DNA of 64,000 bases from Miscanthus floridulus (GCF_019320115.1 NC_089588.1:117090123-117154122); one strand, 5' to 3'. Shown: positions 45,649 through 57,404, numbered from the stretch's first letter. Program-made: numbers and translations. The notes: a model not told the origin generated them from the sequence alone.

Positions 45649-48600
45649 ATGGCCGACCCGAGAAACATGGATGAGGAGGAGTTGATGATGAATTTGATCA
45701 ACATTGGCACTCAAGTTGCCGGCGATGATGGTGCTAAAAATAACGTGCAAGAGGATGCAGATGACGGGAGTCAGTACTTAGCTCTTGAACAAAATGAGCA
45801 ACAACATATTGGTCAAGTATATATTTTTTATTATTAGCTATATATATTATCATATGTCTTATGTGTGCTCATGACATTAAAAATAATGTTTATGTTTTGT
45901 AGCCCTCTAGATCGACATCAACAACTACAATGAAGAGTAAAAATGTTCGAGGTCCCAAAAAGCCATTGGAGGATCGCTTCATCATCTCGGAGTTTAATGT
46001 GGATACAGGAGAACCGGGGGGGCCGAATAAAATGAAATTTGTGCACCACTGTGGTTACCTTGTACGGGACCGGCTCCCGATTAGTACCCGTGAATGGAAG
46101 AAGAAGACCAATGCTCCTCATATCAGTTTTGTCTCCGATCGTGACAAGGCGTTAATTTGGAATGATGTCTTGGTACATTTCACGCTCCAAACAGATGGTT
46201 ATGATGATATAATAGATGGTGATGAATTGAAGGAGCGAGTTAGGGATTGGGCAATGAAGAAGATGGCCACCCAGTTTTAGACTTGGAAGAAACACCTATA
46301 CACGACGTATGTCAAGAAGAACATAGCACCAGATTTTACTATCCCAGGCCCGATCTCAAAGCAGAGGCCCTATTGGGATGAGTTTGTACAGTACAAGACT
46401 TCGGAAGAGGGTGTGAGTCGGGTGATAAAAAACCAACATAATGCCCAACAGAAGACATACCACCATACCTTGGGATCAGGTGGCTACCCGACTGCCATTA
46501 AGAAGTGGAACAAAATGGAAGCAGACCTTCTTGCCAAGGGTATCAGACCAGAATCACTCGAGTGGGGAGAACGTGCAAAGAATTGGTTTTTCGGTCATGG
46601 GGGAACACTAGACCAGGAGACAGGGAAGTGCATTTATGGCGCAAGACTGCAAGAAGCAGCAGAAAGATTGTTTTATGCTCAGAGAGCTACTGCTAGTGGT
46701 GCGTTCAGGCCCAACAGAGAGAAGGATGAGCTGACATACGCCATCGGGACTATTGAACATGGTGGCCAAACTAGAGGCAAAGGAAGTGTCTCGTGGGAGC
46801 ATGGATTCCCTCAGGACAGACCTTCCTACAGAAGTCGCCAGAGAAAGAAGGAAGAAGAGGCACAGCGGCTCCAGAGGTTGGAGGAAGCGGTGCGTGAAGC
46901 ATAGGAGCGGGAAAAAAACCTTGAAGCGAGAATGCAGGAGGAAATCAGAAGGCAAGTGCAAATAGCAGTGAGTGCAAGCAAGCAGGCATCAGAGCCAGGA
47001 ATCAACATTAGCCAATCTGTTCAGTTGAAAAGCAGCTGCGCTTCCACGGAGATACCAAATCAAGGGGACACAGAACTGTGCTTCCCTATGGATGACGTCA
47101 CAGAACCTTGTACAACGTGTGAGCTACACATTCCGAAGGAGAATTCCACAATCAAGGTGGCTATCGGTCTTGTTAATCCTATCGACCGAACCAAGACACC
47201 AAGGATTCATGGGAATATAATCCAAGAAGGATATGCTACCATCTCGATAGATAAAGCTGAAAAAGGTTTTAGTGATTTGCCTCTTGACATTCCTGGAGGT
47301 GATGGCGAGAAGACTCTTGGAGAAGCGGAGAAGACATTCATTCTATGGCGCAAGCGCTACATCATCATTCTAGGGATGTCGGCTCCACCTCCTCCTGAAC
47401 TACCTTACCATAGGTACGTGCGGATGAAAACACTACATCATTAATTTGTATTGGCTTAAATAATTAACAATCTGCTCATAATAATATGTCATTCCTTTTT
47501 TTGTAGCAGATCCTCCCCCAACCTAAATCCAATTGTTCAATCGCCAGATCATCATAGTGCTCTGTACGATGACATTGTGTTGGAAGACGAGGCTGCATCC
47601 ACACCATCTCCAAGGAGGTCTCCAACGCCGCAGCCGTCACCTCCAAGGAGGTCTCCAACGCCGCTGCCAACACCTCCAAGGAGGTCTCCAATGCCTCCCC
47701 CGCCCCCGCCTACCAAGAAGCCTAGCAAGAGGCCAGCCCCTCAAACGAAGAACCAGTCCCCGCCTGCAAAGAAAGCCACCGTGAAACCAAGGGCTATTCC
47801 CAAAATAATATCTGAAGAGAAGGAAGAAGGAACTGATGCATATAAAAAAGACATGTCTAGATTCTATGATAAACTTAAAATGAATCAAGAAGCAAGGAGA
47901 AACCCGGAGAAACCGTACTTCTTCGTAGCTCCAGATATTCTAAGAAAGAAGGTGACTTCTTACCAGCAACAACAGCGGGAATCTCGTAAGCCGTCCAAAT
48001 CAACGTTATCAGACTATGACCGCACTCTCACCAAGTCAATTGAGGCGGCACAGAAAAAGAAGCGGGCAGGGAAAGGAGTTGCCCAACTCGGACAACAAGC
48101 GCACCAATCAATCCCCCCGCTAGTTGTTGGTAATGAATATGGTTCGAATTTAGGATTAATGCATCAGGCAAACATACCTCCGGACGTCGATTTGGATCAC
48201 CTTGGTGAATTTCTTGATGAGACTGGTCTCGACCTTTACCAGATGTTTGGTGATGGAAACATTGAGAGTGCGGCGGAGGTTGATATTTGGAAGAAAAAAT
48301 TTGTACTAGGCCAGAGTCTATACAACCCTCAAGCCTTATCTGATCTGGGGACATAAATGTACCTGCTAAACAAGTGGTACATGCAGGCGTCTACTAGTGG
48401 AGACTTCTGCGTTGGTGTCAGAATTAGAGACGAACATTGGTTCCGTGGCGATGATGTTATGTATGTTGACTTTGCAGAATTTCATCAACTATGCCACCTG
48501 ACCTCTCTGGACAAAGTTATCATTAGCTGCTATTGCCTGTAAGTAATAATTTTTTTGATCTATTATTAAACTCATCATATGTGTGTATATGCATATAAAT

Positions 48601-49630
48601 TATCCTAACAAGTACTATATATATGCAGATTTACAATGACAGAGCTCAGAAAGGAAGGCTGCAATGAAATTGGTTTTGTTGATCCCCATATAGTATTCAA
48701 AGACCCAATTACTCCAAAGACTAATTGGAAGTCTAAGTCAGAGAGTAACCTCATGAACTTCTTAGTGAACCAACGCCACAAGAAGGATATACTCTTTCCC
48801 TATAACTTCAAGTGAGCGTTAATCATGTCGATCATATCCTTAATGGCTCATATGTTGATTCTAGTTAATTAATAAGTGTTATGCGTTATATCCTATAAAC
48901 ACATGCAGCAATCACTGGATATTGATGGACATCGATCTGGTGAAAAGTCACTTGATAATCTATGACTCGATGAGAAAACCACAACAAGACTACCAAGATA
49001 TGATAGATATTATCCAGAGGTAATTTCGGGATCTCTAGCAACTATATATACACACAAACATGATGATTAACTATATCTGATGACGTGGCAAATTTTTTAT
49101 TGGGCAGTGTTTGGAAAACCTTTATTGAGAAGCAACACATGGAAAAATGCAAAGCGCCACTGAATGTAATCCCTTTGAAAGTAAGTCCCCTGAATCGCAT
49201 CATCTTTATTAATTAAACATATAGCTTTCACCGGATCACCAGATTGGATGACAAATCTTTTTCTCGTAAAGTGGTGTCTGAGGCAGGAACAGGAGAACAA
49301 CTACTGTGGTTACTATGTTTGCAAGTTTATCAAGGTGCTCTTCCAAAGAACTCCTACAGAGAGACTCAAAGTACGTTAAAAATACACTATATATTCATTC
49401 AATTATTATTATTGATTGTGTTACTATGTCTTTATATATATATATGTACATATATTAATTTATTTTCCTTTAATTCAAACATGTAGACTCGATGGTTGGA
49501 GGAAAAGGTCATACGGCAAGACCAAATCAAAGCAATTCAAGAGTCTATAGCCGGATTTTTTAATGAGCAGGTCATCGATTCCAAGGGCGAGTTCTACTTC
49601 GACCCAACACTGCCATTGAAGCCAAGCTAG
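45649..49630 (+). pseudogene. CACTA-3 second gene: Transposase_24-like region fused to a Ulp1-type (C48) protease
   Basis: Exons with GT/AG borders: 45,649-45,816 (MADPRNMDEEELMMNL), 45,903-47,413, 47,507-48,538, 48,629-48,811, 48,909-49,019, 49,108-49,180, about 49,225-49,371 and 49,487-49,630. Exon 2 is Transposase_24-like (KRPYWDEFVQYKTSEEG-type, HHTLGSGGYPTAIKKW, RPNREKDELTYAIGTIEHGG) and ends near KTFILWRKRYIIILG. Exon 3 has four RRSPTP repeats and a long charged region. The protease part carries His in NHWILMDIDLVK, Asp in HLIIYDSM, Gln in CLRQEQENN and Cys in YCGYYVCKFIK, a complete C48 active site. The end is FFNEQVIDSKGEF. Stops lie at 46,278-46,280, 46,902-46,904 (TAG) and 48,354-48,356 (TAA), so this copy is broken. 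Its likely targets are SUMO-like conjugates (inferred). Confidence 0.85.
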
Positions 49631-49737
49631 AGGATGAGAGGAAACTTGTTATGTCACAACAACTATAATGCAATCTTTTGTAATATATGCACATGAAATA
49701 ATATAATGTAAAATACACATATGCATGCATGCATGTA

Positions 49738-49758
49738 AATATATATATGATGCATGCA

Positions 49759-49822
<64 letters not shown>
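49738..49822. repeat. (TA)n microsatellite with GCATGCATG core
   Basis: A long TA repeat, preceded by alternating ATGCATGCATG, lies just after the CACTA-3 second gene. Confidence 0.9.
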
Positions 49823-49825
<3 letters not shown>

Positions 49826-49980
49826 CTATGCTTGAATTGTGTGATTTAATACGTTCATTGTGCTTGAACCGAAACATACTATATGTGCGTATAAATGTAT
49901 AATTAGCAGCGTACAATACGACTTCAAAAACCTATTTTGAAAAGAAAACAAAAAAATGAAAAGAAAAGAAAAAAGAAAAA

Positions 49981-50220
49981 AACCTTTAGTCCCGGTTCGT
50001 ATTACCAACCGGGACTAAAGGTGCCGGCCATCGTGGCATGTCAGGAGGCACCTTTAGTCCCGGTTGGTGTTACCCACCGGGACTAAAGGTCCTCCTTTAG
50101 TCCCGGTTCCTGACCCGGGACTAAAGGACCCCCCTTTAGTCCCGGATGCTTGCTCCCGGGTGGGGAACCGGGACTAGAGGGGGTTCCCCACCGGGAGTAA
50201 AGCTCGGTTCTCTACCAGTG
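49981..50220. repeat. CACTA-3 right subterminal array
   Basis: Hairpin units of TTTAGTCCCGGTT(C/G)GT and complement are followed by the terminus TCTACCAGTG. Confidence 0.92.
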
Positions 50221-50281
50221 ATACTTGTAACGTTCACTTATGCATACTAACAAGTTGTATTTGCTAAAATAATTTGAACAG

Positions 50282-50820
50282 GGCATTTAGGTTCTATGTC
50301 ACTCATCATCACGGAAGGCATGATCCAGCGAGGAAGGAAAAGCTGGCTATAAAAACACTATGTGCGGTAAGTGTAACTTACTTCTTCAGTACTCCGTTAC
50401 ATGGCTGTCAAAAGCATTACCTAATATTTTCATATGCAAAACATACAGTGCCCCAAGCAGAGGCCTGTGAGTGTACATTGTGGATACTATATATGTTCTA
50501 TGATGAGTAACACCGGTGCCTACAGGAGACACCCCTTAAGGGTAAGTTTGAACCTCTTCATCAGTAGTATAAAAACTTTGTACATGGTATGAAATATTAA
50601 ACTGAAACTTGTTCTCTTGTAGTGGAGAGAAGAGAAAGGAATGAAAAAAGACTCATACAAGGATGACCAACTCTTAGAGCTCGTCGGCGACATTTGCAAC
50701 TTCATATTGGACCAGATTGTACACGTCAAAGGAGCCTACCATGACCGAGAGTCTGACTTAGGTAGAAATCCTCAGTACCAACACCTTCGTGAGACTGAAA
50801 GGCTAGCTCTAGGATGTTGA
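50282..50820 (+). pseudogene. CACTA-2 second gene, 3' part: Cys half of the Ulp1-type protease
   Basis: This is the continuation of the gene broken at 37,171. Exons: 50,282-50,366 (AFRFYVTHHHGRHDPARKEK), 50,449-50,541 (PVSVHCGYYICSMMSNTGAY, with the Cys in HCGYYIC where relatives usually have CGYYVC) and 50,623-50,820 (LLELVGDICNFILDQIVHV, ending LALGC). All borders are GT/AG and the frame stays open to the TGA. Together with NHWI and VFDS upstream it would supply the catalytic residues, but 13 kb of CACTA-3 now lies in between. A possible splice across CACTA-3 cannot be excluded from sequence alone. Confidence 0.85.
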
Positions 50821-51067
50821 TAACAATGTGTATGGAATTTGTATATTAAATGATGGATTGTATATATCCTTATGAATTGGACTTGTAATTGTAGTTTATA
50901 TAATACTATTGTGCTTGTAGTCGCGTTCGGAACGTGGGTCGCGGGGCGTTCGGCAACGCGAACGCGGTTCGGAACGTTGGTCATGGGGCGTTTGGCAACG
51001 CGAACGCTGGATGGAGTACGCGGAAACAAACAGTTCTGGTCAAATTTGAATTGTAAATTTGAATTTT

Positions 51068-51384
51068 TTTTGGCGGGAAAACGTACTATAGGGGCAGTTC
51101 TAGATTGAACCGCCCCTACAAACAGGTATTATAGAGGCGGCTGGCACTACAGCCGCTCCTACAAATCGATTTGTAGGGGCGGTTGGTGATTGAGCCGCCC
51201 CTACAAATCGATTTGTAGGGGCAGTTCGTAATACCAGCCGCCCCTACAAATCGATTTGTAGGGGCGGCCTGGGAACCGCCCCTACAAATGCATGATTTGT
51301 AGAGACGGTTCGGTAGGGGCGGCTGGCCAAACCGCCCCTACAAAGGGTTACCAGCCGCCCCTAAAAATGCTTTTTGTAGTAGTG
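51068..51384. repeat. CACTA-2 right subterminal array
   Basis: Repeated ATTTGTAGGGGCGGTT / AACCGCCCCTACAAAT hairpins lead to the terminus CTTTTTGTAGTAGTG. Just inside (50,925-51,020) two phrases, TTCGGAACGTGGGTCG... and TTCGGAACGTTGGTC..., with GGCGTT(C/T)GGCAACGCGAACG, form a roughly 45-bp direct duplication. Confidence 0.92.
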
Positions 51385-51868
51385 ATTCTGAACCGCTTCT
51401 GTTGTTGTCTATAAACACAGGAGCTTGTCCTGAGGTGGCGGTGTTGACTTCCTCTAGAAAGCCCTGTTAGCTGCCTCTAAAAACTTCTACTGTTATTAGG
51501 AATTTCTTGGATGACTGTGGAACCTTAACCTGGCCTTTAATTTTAACAGGGTTTTTGGGACGTGACAACGAAGCAAGACTGTTGATAACAGAGTTTTTGG
51601 GACGTGACAACAAAGCAAGACTTTTGATGCCATAGGTGGGCTTCGGTGATGGAAAATTTAGAAATCCGCCGCTTTTGACACGGAGTACATGTCTACACGA
51701 TCGTTCTATGGAGGGTATACGTGGCGGGCAAGGATACCGTACTCCTGTTACCTACTCGGAGGTAATAGCTCAAATGAATCTGAGCCATCGACTTCTTTGA
51801 TTCCATGAATTAGTTAAATATATAAATATATAATTTAAGAAAAATAGAAAATATTCCCAAATCCCGTT
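51385..51868. other. Intergenic, with a short tandem duplication
   Basis: At 51,548-51,630 GTTTTTGGGACGTGACAAC followed by (G/A)AAGCAAGACT(G/T)TTGAT occurs twice in tandem. No gene is recognised. Confidence 0.6.
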
Positions 51869-52265
51869 GGTTCCGTACGGCTATCTTGTTACGACTTCAC
51901 TCCAGTCGAAGACCCCACCGTGGTATGCGCCAATAAGACCACCAAAGGCCTTTGTGGCACTAGTGGCACACAGAAGTCATGGGTGATCATTGGTCCGATG
52001 CTTCAGGCGAAACCAACTCGGGCGGTGTGTACAGGGCCCAGGTACATATTCACCGCGGCATGCTGATCCGCGATTTCAACTTCATGTTCCCGAGTTGCAG
52101 AGAACAATCCGAACTGAGGCAATCTTTCCAGATTCGCTCCGCCGTACAGCCTTGCTTCCCATTGTCATTGCCATTGTAGCACGTGTGTGGCCCAGCCCGT
52201 AAGAGCCATGCAGACTTCATGTCATCCCTACCTTGCTCCAGTATCTCATTGGCTGTCCCTCGTGA
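51869..52265 (-). pseudogene. rrn18: Nuclear copy of the 3' end of mitochondrial 18S (SSU) rRNA
   Basis: On the minus strand the stretch contains CACACACGTGCTACAATGGC, GTACACACCGCCC, GGACCAATGATCACCCATGA and GAAGTCGTAACAAGATAGCC, i.e. the conserved 3' part of small-subunit rRNA. CGTGCTACAATGGCAATGACAATGG-type and TACCACGGTGGGGTCTTCGA wording matches plant mitochondrial rather than plastid rRNA. Small deletions (before CGCGGATCAGCATGCCG, and after CCGCCCG) and substitutions show it is a dead nuclear insertion (NUMT). The 5' limit, 52,244-52,290, is uncertain. Confidence 0.88.
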
Positions 52266-52365
52266 GTGGGGCACGCACCTTTTTCTTTGTTTCAGAGTTG
52301 GGCGTGTACTAATACCACTACGTACCACAACACCAGGCGGCTGGCCTTCACTACTGGATTCAAGT

Positions 52366-53457
<1,092 letters not shown>

Positions 53458-53570
53458 TCAGTACACGTGCCTGCAGTACGCCCAACCAGGCTACTCGGCG
53501 AAGGTATTTAAAAAAATATATAATTTTTTTAATTCCTTTCTTTGCCGAGTGCCGAGCACTCGGCAAAGAT

Positions 53571-54110
53571 ATTTTAAAAAATATATATATTGAATCTTTG
53601 TCGGGCACTCGGCAGTTTTGCATGACAAGATGCCACTCGGCAAAGATATTTTAAAAAATATATATATTGAATCTTTGTGGGGCACTCGGCAGTTTTGCAT
53701 GACAAGATAATTTCAAATCAAAAAATTGCCAACTACAATGATTCATAACTTTTCGAGATCTACAAAGTTTATTTTGGTTGTTTTTCCATCCGAGGTCGTT
53801 TGAAAAGTTCGAATTTTAAATTTTTGAAATTTAAACGCAGTTTTGCATGACAAGATGATTTCAAATCAAAAAGTTGTCAACTACAATATTTCATAACTTT
53901 TCGAGATCTACAAAGTTTATTTTGGTTGTTTTTCCATCCGAGGTCGTTTGAAAAGTTCGAATTTTAATTTTTTGAAATTCAAACGTAGTTTTGCATGATA
54001 AGATGATTTCAAATCAAAAAGTTGCCAATTATAAAGTTTCATAACTTTTTGAGATCTACAAAGTTTATTTTGGTTGTTTGATCATCTATTCATCCGACAT
54101 GATCATTCTA
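53571..54110. repeat. Tandem repeats in CACTA-5
   Basis: A roughly 70-bp unit (GATATTTTAAAAAATATATA...GGCACTCGGCAGTTTTGCAT) is duplicated at 53,571-53,634 and 53,638-53,708. It is followed by about three 145-bp units (TGATTTCAAATCAAAAAGTT...CATCCGAGGTCGTTTGAAAA) up to about 54,110. Confidence 0.88.
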
Positions 54111-54130
54111 ACATTGTTCACAAATCTTAT

Positions 54131-54169
54131 ATATCTCTCTTGTAGTTTCATAAACTACAAGAGAGATAT
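54131..54169. repeat. Perfect 18-bp palindrome with 3-base loop
   Basis: ATATCTCTCTTGTAGTTT, CAT, then the exact complement AAACTACAAGAGAGATAT. It lies between the tandem repeats and the right array of CACTA-5. Confidence 0.95.
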
Positions 54170-54317
54170 GTTAGATTTGTAAACAAATTTACTTTCACTT
54201 TGTCATATGAAGAAAAGACCAAAACAAACATTGTACATCTTGATGAGTTATACAACTTTGTAGTTGAAAACTTTTTTATTTGAATTAATTTACTGCTTCA
54301 AAATGTGCTTTGAAATT

Positions 54318-54622
54318 TTCTTTGCCGAGCGTCAAAAAAAACACTCGGCAAAGAGCTTCTTTGCCGAGTGTCAAAAAAACACTTGGCAAAGAAGCTTCTT
54401 TGCCTTGCCGAGTGTCAAAAAAAAACTCGGCAAAGAGCTTCTTTGCCGAGTGTAAAAAAAAACACTCAGCAAAGAAGTTTCTTTGCCGAGTGTCAAAAAA
54501 AACACTCGGCAAAGAAGCTTCTTTGTCGAGTATAAAAAAAAAACACTCGGCAAAGAGCACTTTGCCGAGTGTCCGAAAAAAAACACTCGGCAATCCACTT
54601 GACACTCGGCAAAGAGCCGGTC
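54318..54622. repeat. CACTA-5 right subterminal array
   Basis: Seven or more hairpins of TTTGCCGAGTGT, an A-run of 6-9 as loop, and ACACTCGGCAAAG. Confidence 0.92.
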
Positions 54623-54635
54623 TCCGGTAGTGCTT

Positions 54636-54958
54636 TATGCCGAGTCTTCCTATGCCTCCAACGCGACGTAGGATAATGAAGAAGTAGGCGGACCCTTCCT
54701 TCTTTGTTCGTGCGCACCAATAGGAAGCATGTTCGGGAGGCCATAAACGATCGTGGATTATTTACTGCTGGCTGGTTTGGTGTGAGAGAAAAACACTGTT
54801 TCCGACTGGAAATTTACGATCGTTTACGAGCAAGCGAACAGGCTATGGTCGTGCGCCCTGATGTCCTTTGTGTAAACGTCGTCCGTGCAAGTCACGGTAG
54901 CAGATTGAGTTTTTTTGGGAGCTTGCCGGATGCAACACGTTATATTAACTAAGAAAAA
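54636..54958. other. Short intergenic stretch, possible MITE remnant
   Basis: Contains CTGGCTGGTTTGGTGTGAG and GAAATTTACGATCGTTTACG, which resemble a common grass MITE but lack clear ends. The open frame across it is not supported as a gene. Confidence 0.35.
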
Positions 54959-54960
54959 TA

Positions 54961-56897
54961 TTCCCTCCATTCCAAATTATAAGACACTAGTCCATCAACC
55001 CGTGCTCTCGCACGGGCAAGAATTTTAAAAGATGTACTGTTAATATATTGGATTAATAAAAAATTCCTTATATTAAATTATATGTTTTTCTTTGTTTATT
55101 TTCTACAAAATAGACATAATATATAATTTGTAGTCTATATCTAATGATCATAAACTTATTAATTACTTTTTTTGCAAGGGACTGACTTATATATTTTTCA
55201 TGCATATTCATATTTTTACTTTGCAGTGCACCTTGTATATTTTAATATGCAATTAGTTTGAAACCTTGCCATTAACTATGGTGATCCTTGTTGCATCACA
55301 TATATTAAATCATGAATCTGAATTTTGATTTTTAACTTTATTTTCATTGACTGCTACAGATTTTTTTCCTCAAGTTAAAACTCTTGTGTTTATTGTATCT
55401 TTCACTAACTCTCATTTTGGACTGTTTTAAAATAAGGATTTTAGGTTGTATAGTACATTCCTAAATACTACAATCGGATATGCAATCATTTGAAACTTAG
55501 CACCATGTCACCTAAGATAAGTGATAGAGCTTGAAATGAGATCTCGGATGGGGGTAGCAGTGCTCAAGGGAATTTTAAATTTTATTAAGCCTTATAATGA
55601 TCGAATTACTCTAGAGTAATGTTAAAGGGCCAAAAATATAGCCATCAGTAGTCTCGCACAATTCTTAAGATGATTGAATTTTCCTATCAAGGAATTATAC
55701 GTGCAATTATGGTTATACTATCAATATATTAGTGTCAAACATTTAGTTCAAATACATAAATATAGATAAAGTAACAACCAATATAAATTATGTCATGGTT
55801 ACTAATATGGTTTTAAAACAACTTTTAGCATCATTAGTATATGAGTTGTTAAGGAAATATTTTGTTGATGAAACATAACATATATATTTATTGCTCATGC
55901 ATGCTGACACATTGTGTATGCTTACATTAATCAAATATTAATATATTAATATTGATAGAAGTGGGTAATGTACAAACATCTACAGCTCTATGGTTGTTGA
56001 AACAATTTTTAATAGAAGATTTTGATTATCTTTTAGACGTAGATTTGAGAGGATATTTAATTTTTTTAGTAATGAGATGAAAATTGGGTTACATAAATTA
56101 TTTATTGTAATAGGAGAACATGGGTAATTAGATGCAAATTTAGGTCTACTTTTACATCATGTTTCTTAATGGCATATGTGGGTAGTTTAAATATAGAGTC
56201 AAGAGTTATTTTATGTTGTTTTATGTAATAGTAGAGGTGGGTAATTACTTAGAACAGAGAATAGATCCAATAGCCATTATTATCAATGGTGATTAGGTTA
56301 TACCGAATTGAGGGTAAAATGTTTCAGATTTTTGTGAGAAATTTCTAGGATCTATCTTTTATTTTCCTATTGTGTCTCGTGAGGATTAACGTGGAGGCTC
56401 CATTAAGGACCTCTAGTTAGCATTTCTAATATTTATCTTTTTTTAGCATGACATGCATTTAGTTTAAACCTAAATATAAAGATATATATTAGATAAAATG
56501 GGTAATTTAGATATAAATTTATTGAGTTATTTTGAATTATTTTTCATAATGACAAGTGTGGGTAATTTATATACAAATTTAGAAGGTTGTTTTGAATTGT
56601 CTTTCGTAATGGCAGAGGTGGGTAATTTATATGCAAAATTAACGGGTTACTTGAAGTATTTTTCATAATGTTAGAGGTGAGTAATTTTATTATAAGTTAC
56701 AATAGATCCAATGGCTATTATCGGAGATGATGATTAGAGTCTACCAAATTAAAGGCCATATGTTTATGATTTACATGAGAATTTCTAGGATTTTGGCTTT
56801 TCTAAGCTTTTGCTATGCACTTATGTCTAGATACATATATAGTAAAAACAATGTATCTAGAAAAGCCAAAACGTCTTATAATTTGGAACGTAGTGAG
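54961..56897. mobile_element. Stowaway-type (Tc1/mariner) MITE split by a Helitron
   Basis: The left end TTCCCTCCATTCCAAATTAT pairs with the complement of the right end, CTCACTACGTTCCAAATTAT. TA lies on each side (54,959-54,960; 56,898-56,899). GGCTTTTCTA and TAGAAAAGCC continue the foldback. The left arm is interrupted at 54,986/54,987. Confidence 0.8.
54987..56790 (-). mobile_element. Non-autonomous Helitron (1.8 kb)
   Basis: Read on the minus strand it starts TCCTAGAAATTCTC after an A. It ends in the hairpin CCCGTGCGAGAGCACGGG (54,999-55,016), 8 bases, then CTAG followed by T. A 5' TC, a 3' CTRR preceded by a hairpin, insertion between A and T and no target duplication are the Helitron hallmarks. 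Removing it rejoins the Stowaway arm (CCAAAA|TGTCTTAT). No Rep/helicase gene is present. A second copy of the 5'-end sequence lies inside, near 56,350, and AGAGGTGGGTAATTTATATG-like units recur between about 55,960 and 56,690. Confidence 0.82.
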
Positions 56898-57298
56898 TAG
56901 TTAACAATTAGGAGGACAAACCATGCTACGTCTACGACTAAAAAAATGTGTTGCATAGGTAAGAAAGATCGGTAACAGTGGAAAAAATCACGCACGTGAA
57001 TAAGAAACTCTCTGCATCAGCCTAGCACACTAGCTAGCTGGAGGTACACGTTCATGTGCATCAAATATATATTAAAAAAGTGAGCAAACATGACACTGTT
57101 TGCTAACAAGGAGACATTACGTCTAAAGAAAGATTACACGCTAGAAATATATTACCAAATAAAAAGATTTATCACGATCCAACATGAATCAATTAGATTA
57201 AAAAAATTATGTCTAAAAGTTTGCTTATTTATCATATTTGCTAAAATTAAAAATTAAATAAATATATGTTTCACATATTACCTCTTACGAAGTAATAG

Positions 57299-57386
57299 GT
57301 GATTCCAACCATCCAAGCTAATTAAACGAAGGGCTCGCAGTCATGTAGGTGAGTCCAACCATCCAAGCTAATTAAACGATGGGCTC
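57299..57386. repeat. Direct duplication next to the CACTA-4 left end
   Basis: CCAACCATCCAAGCTAATTA plus AACGA(A/T)GGGCTC occurs at about 57,305-57,339 and 57,356-57,386. The second copy ends exactly where CACTA-4 begins. Confidence 0.85.
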
Positions 57387-57404
57387 CACTAGTAGAGAAC
57401 AGAC

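Larger units (their letters stand above)
37172..50220 (+). mobile_element. CACTA-3: 13.05-kb CACTA transposon nested in CACTA-2
   Basis: The left end CACTAGTAGAGAACAGACCT pairs with the right end, whose complement is CACTGGTAGAGAACCGAGCT; the fifth base is G rather than A. Both flanks are ATA (37,169-37,171; 50,221-50,223). The subterminal unit is TTTAGTCCCGGTTGG / CCAACCGGGACTAAA, with an internal variant TTTACTCCCGGT. Genes on the plus strand: GRF zinc finger, TNP2, and a Transposase_24/Ulp1-type gene. It interrupts the protease gene of CACTA-2. Confidence 0.95.
23917..51384 (+). mobile_element. CACTA-2: outer CACTA transposon, about 27.5 kb including nested CACTA-3
   Basis: The left end CACTACGTAAAAAATGATTTTTAG-like sequence pairs with the right end ...GCTTTTTGTAGTAGTG (complement CACTACTACAAAAAGC). 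Both flanks are ATT (23,914-23,916 and 51,385-51,387). The same GTAGGGGCGGCT / AGCCGCCCCTAC subterminal repeat occurs just inside both ends and once more internally. Contents on the plus strand: TNP2 gene, captured gene pieces, and a second gene ending in a Ulp1-type protease. That gene's exons lie on both sides of CACTA-3. Without the insertion and its target copy the element is about 14.4 kb. Confidence 0.9.

Noticed and set aside
51869..52265. Plastid 16S rRNA origin
   Set aside because: The wording around CACGGTGGGGTCTTCGA and GGCAATGACAATGG fits plant mitochondrial 18S rRNA better.
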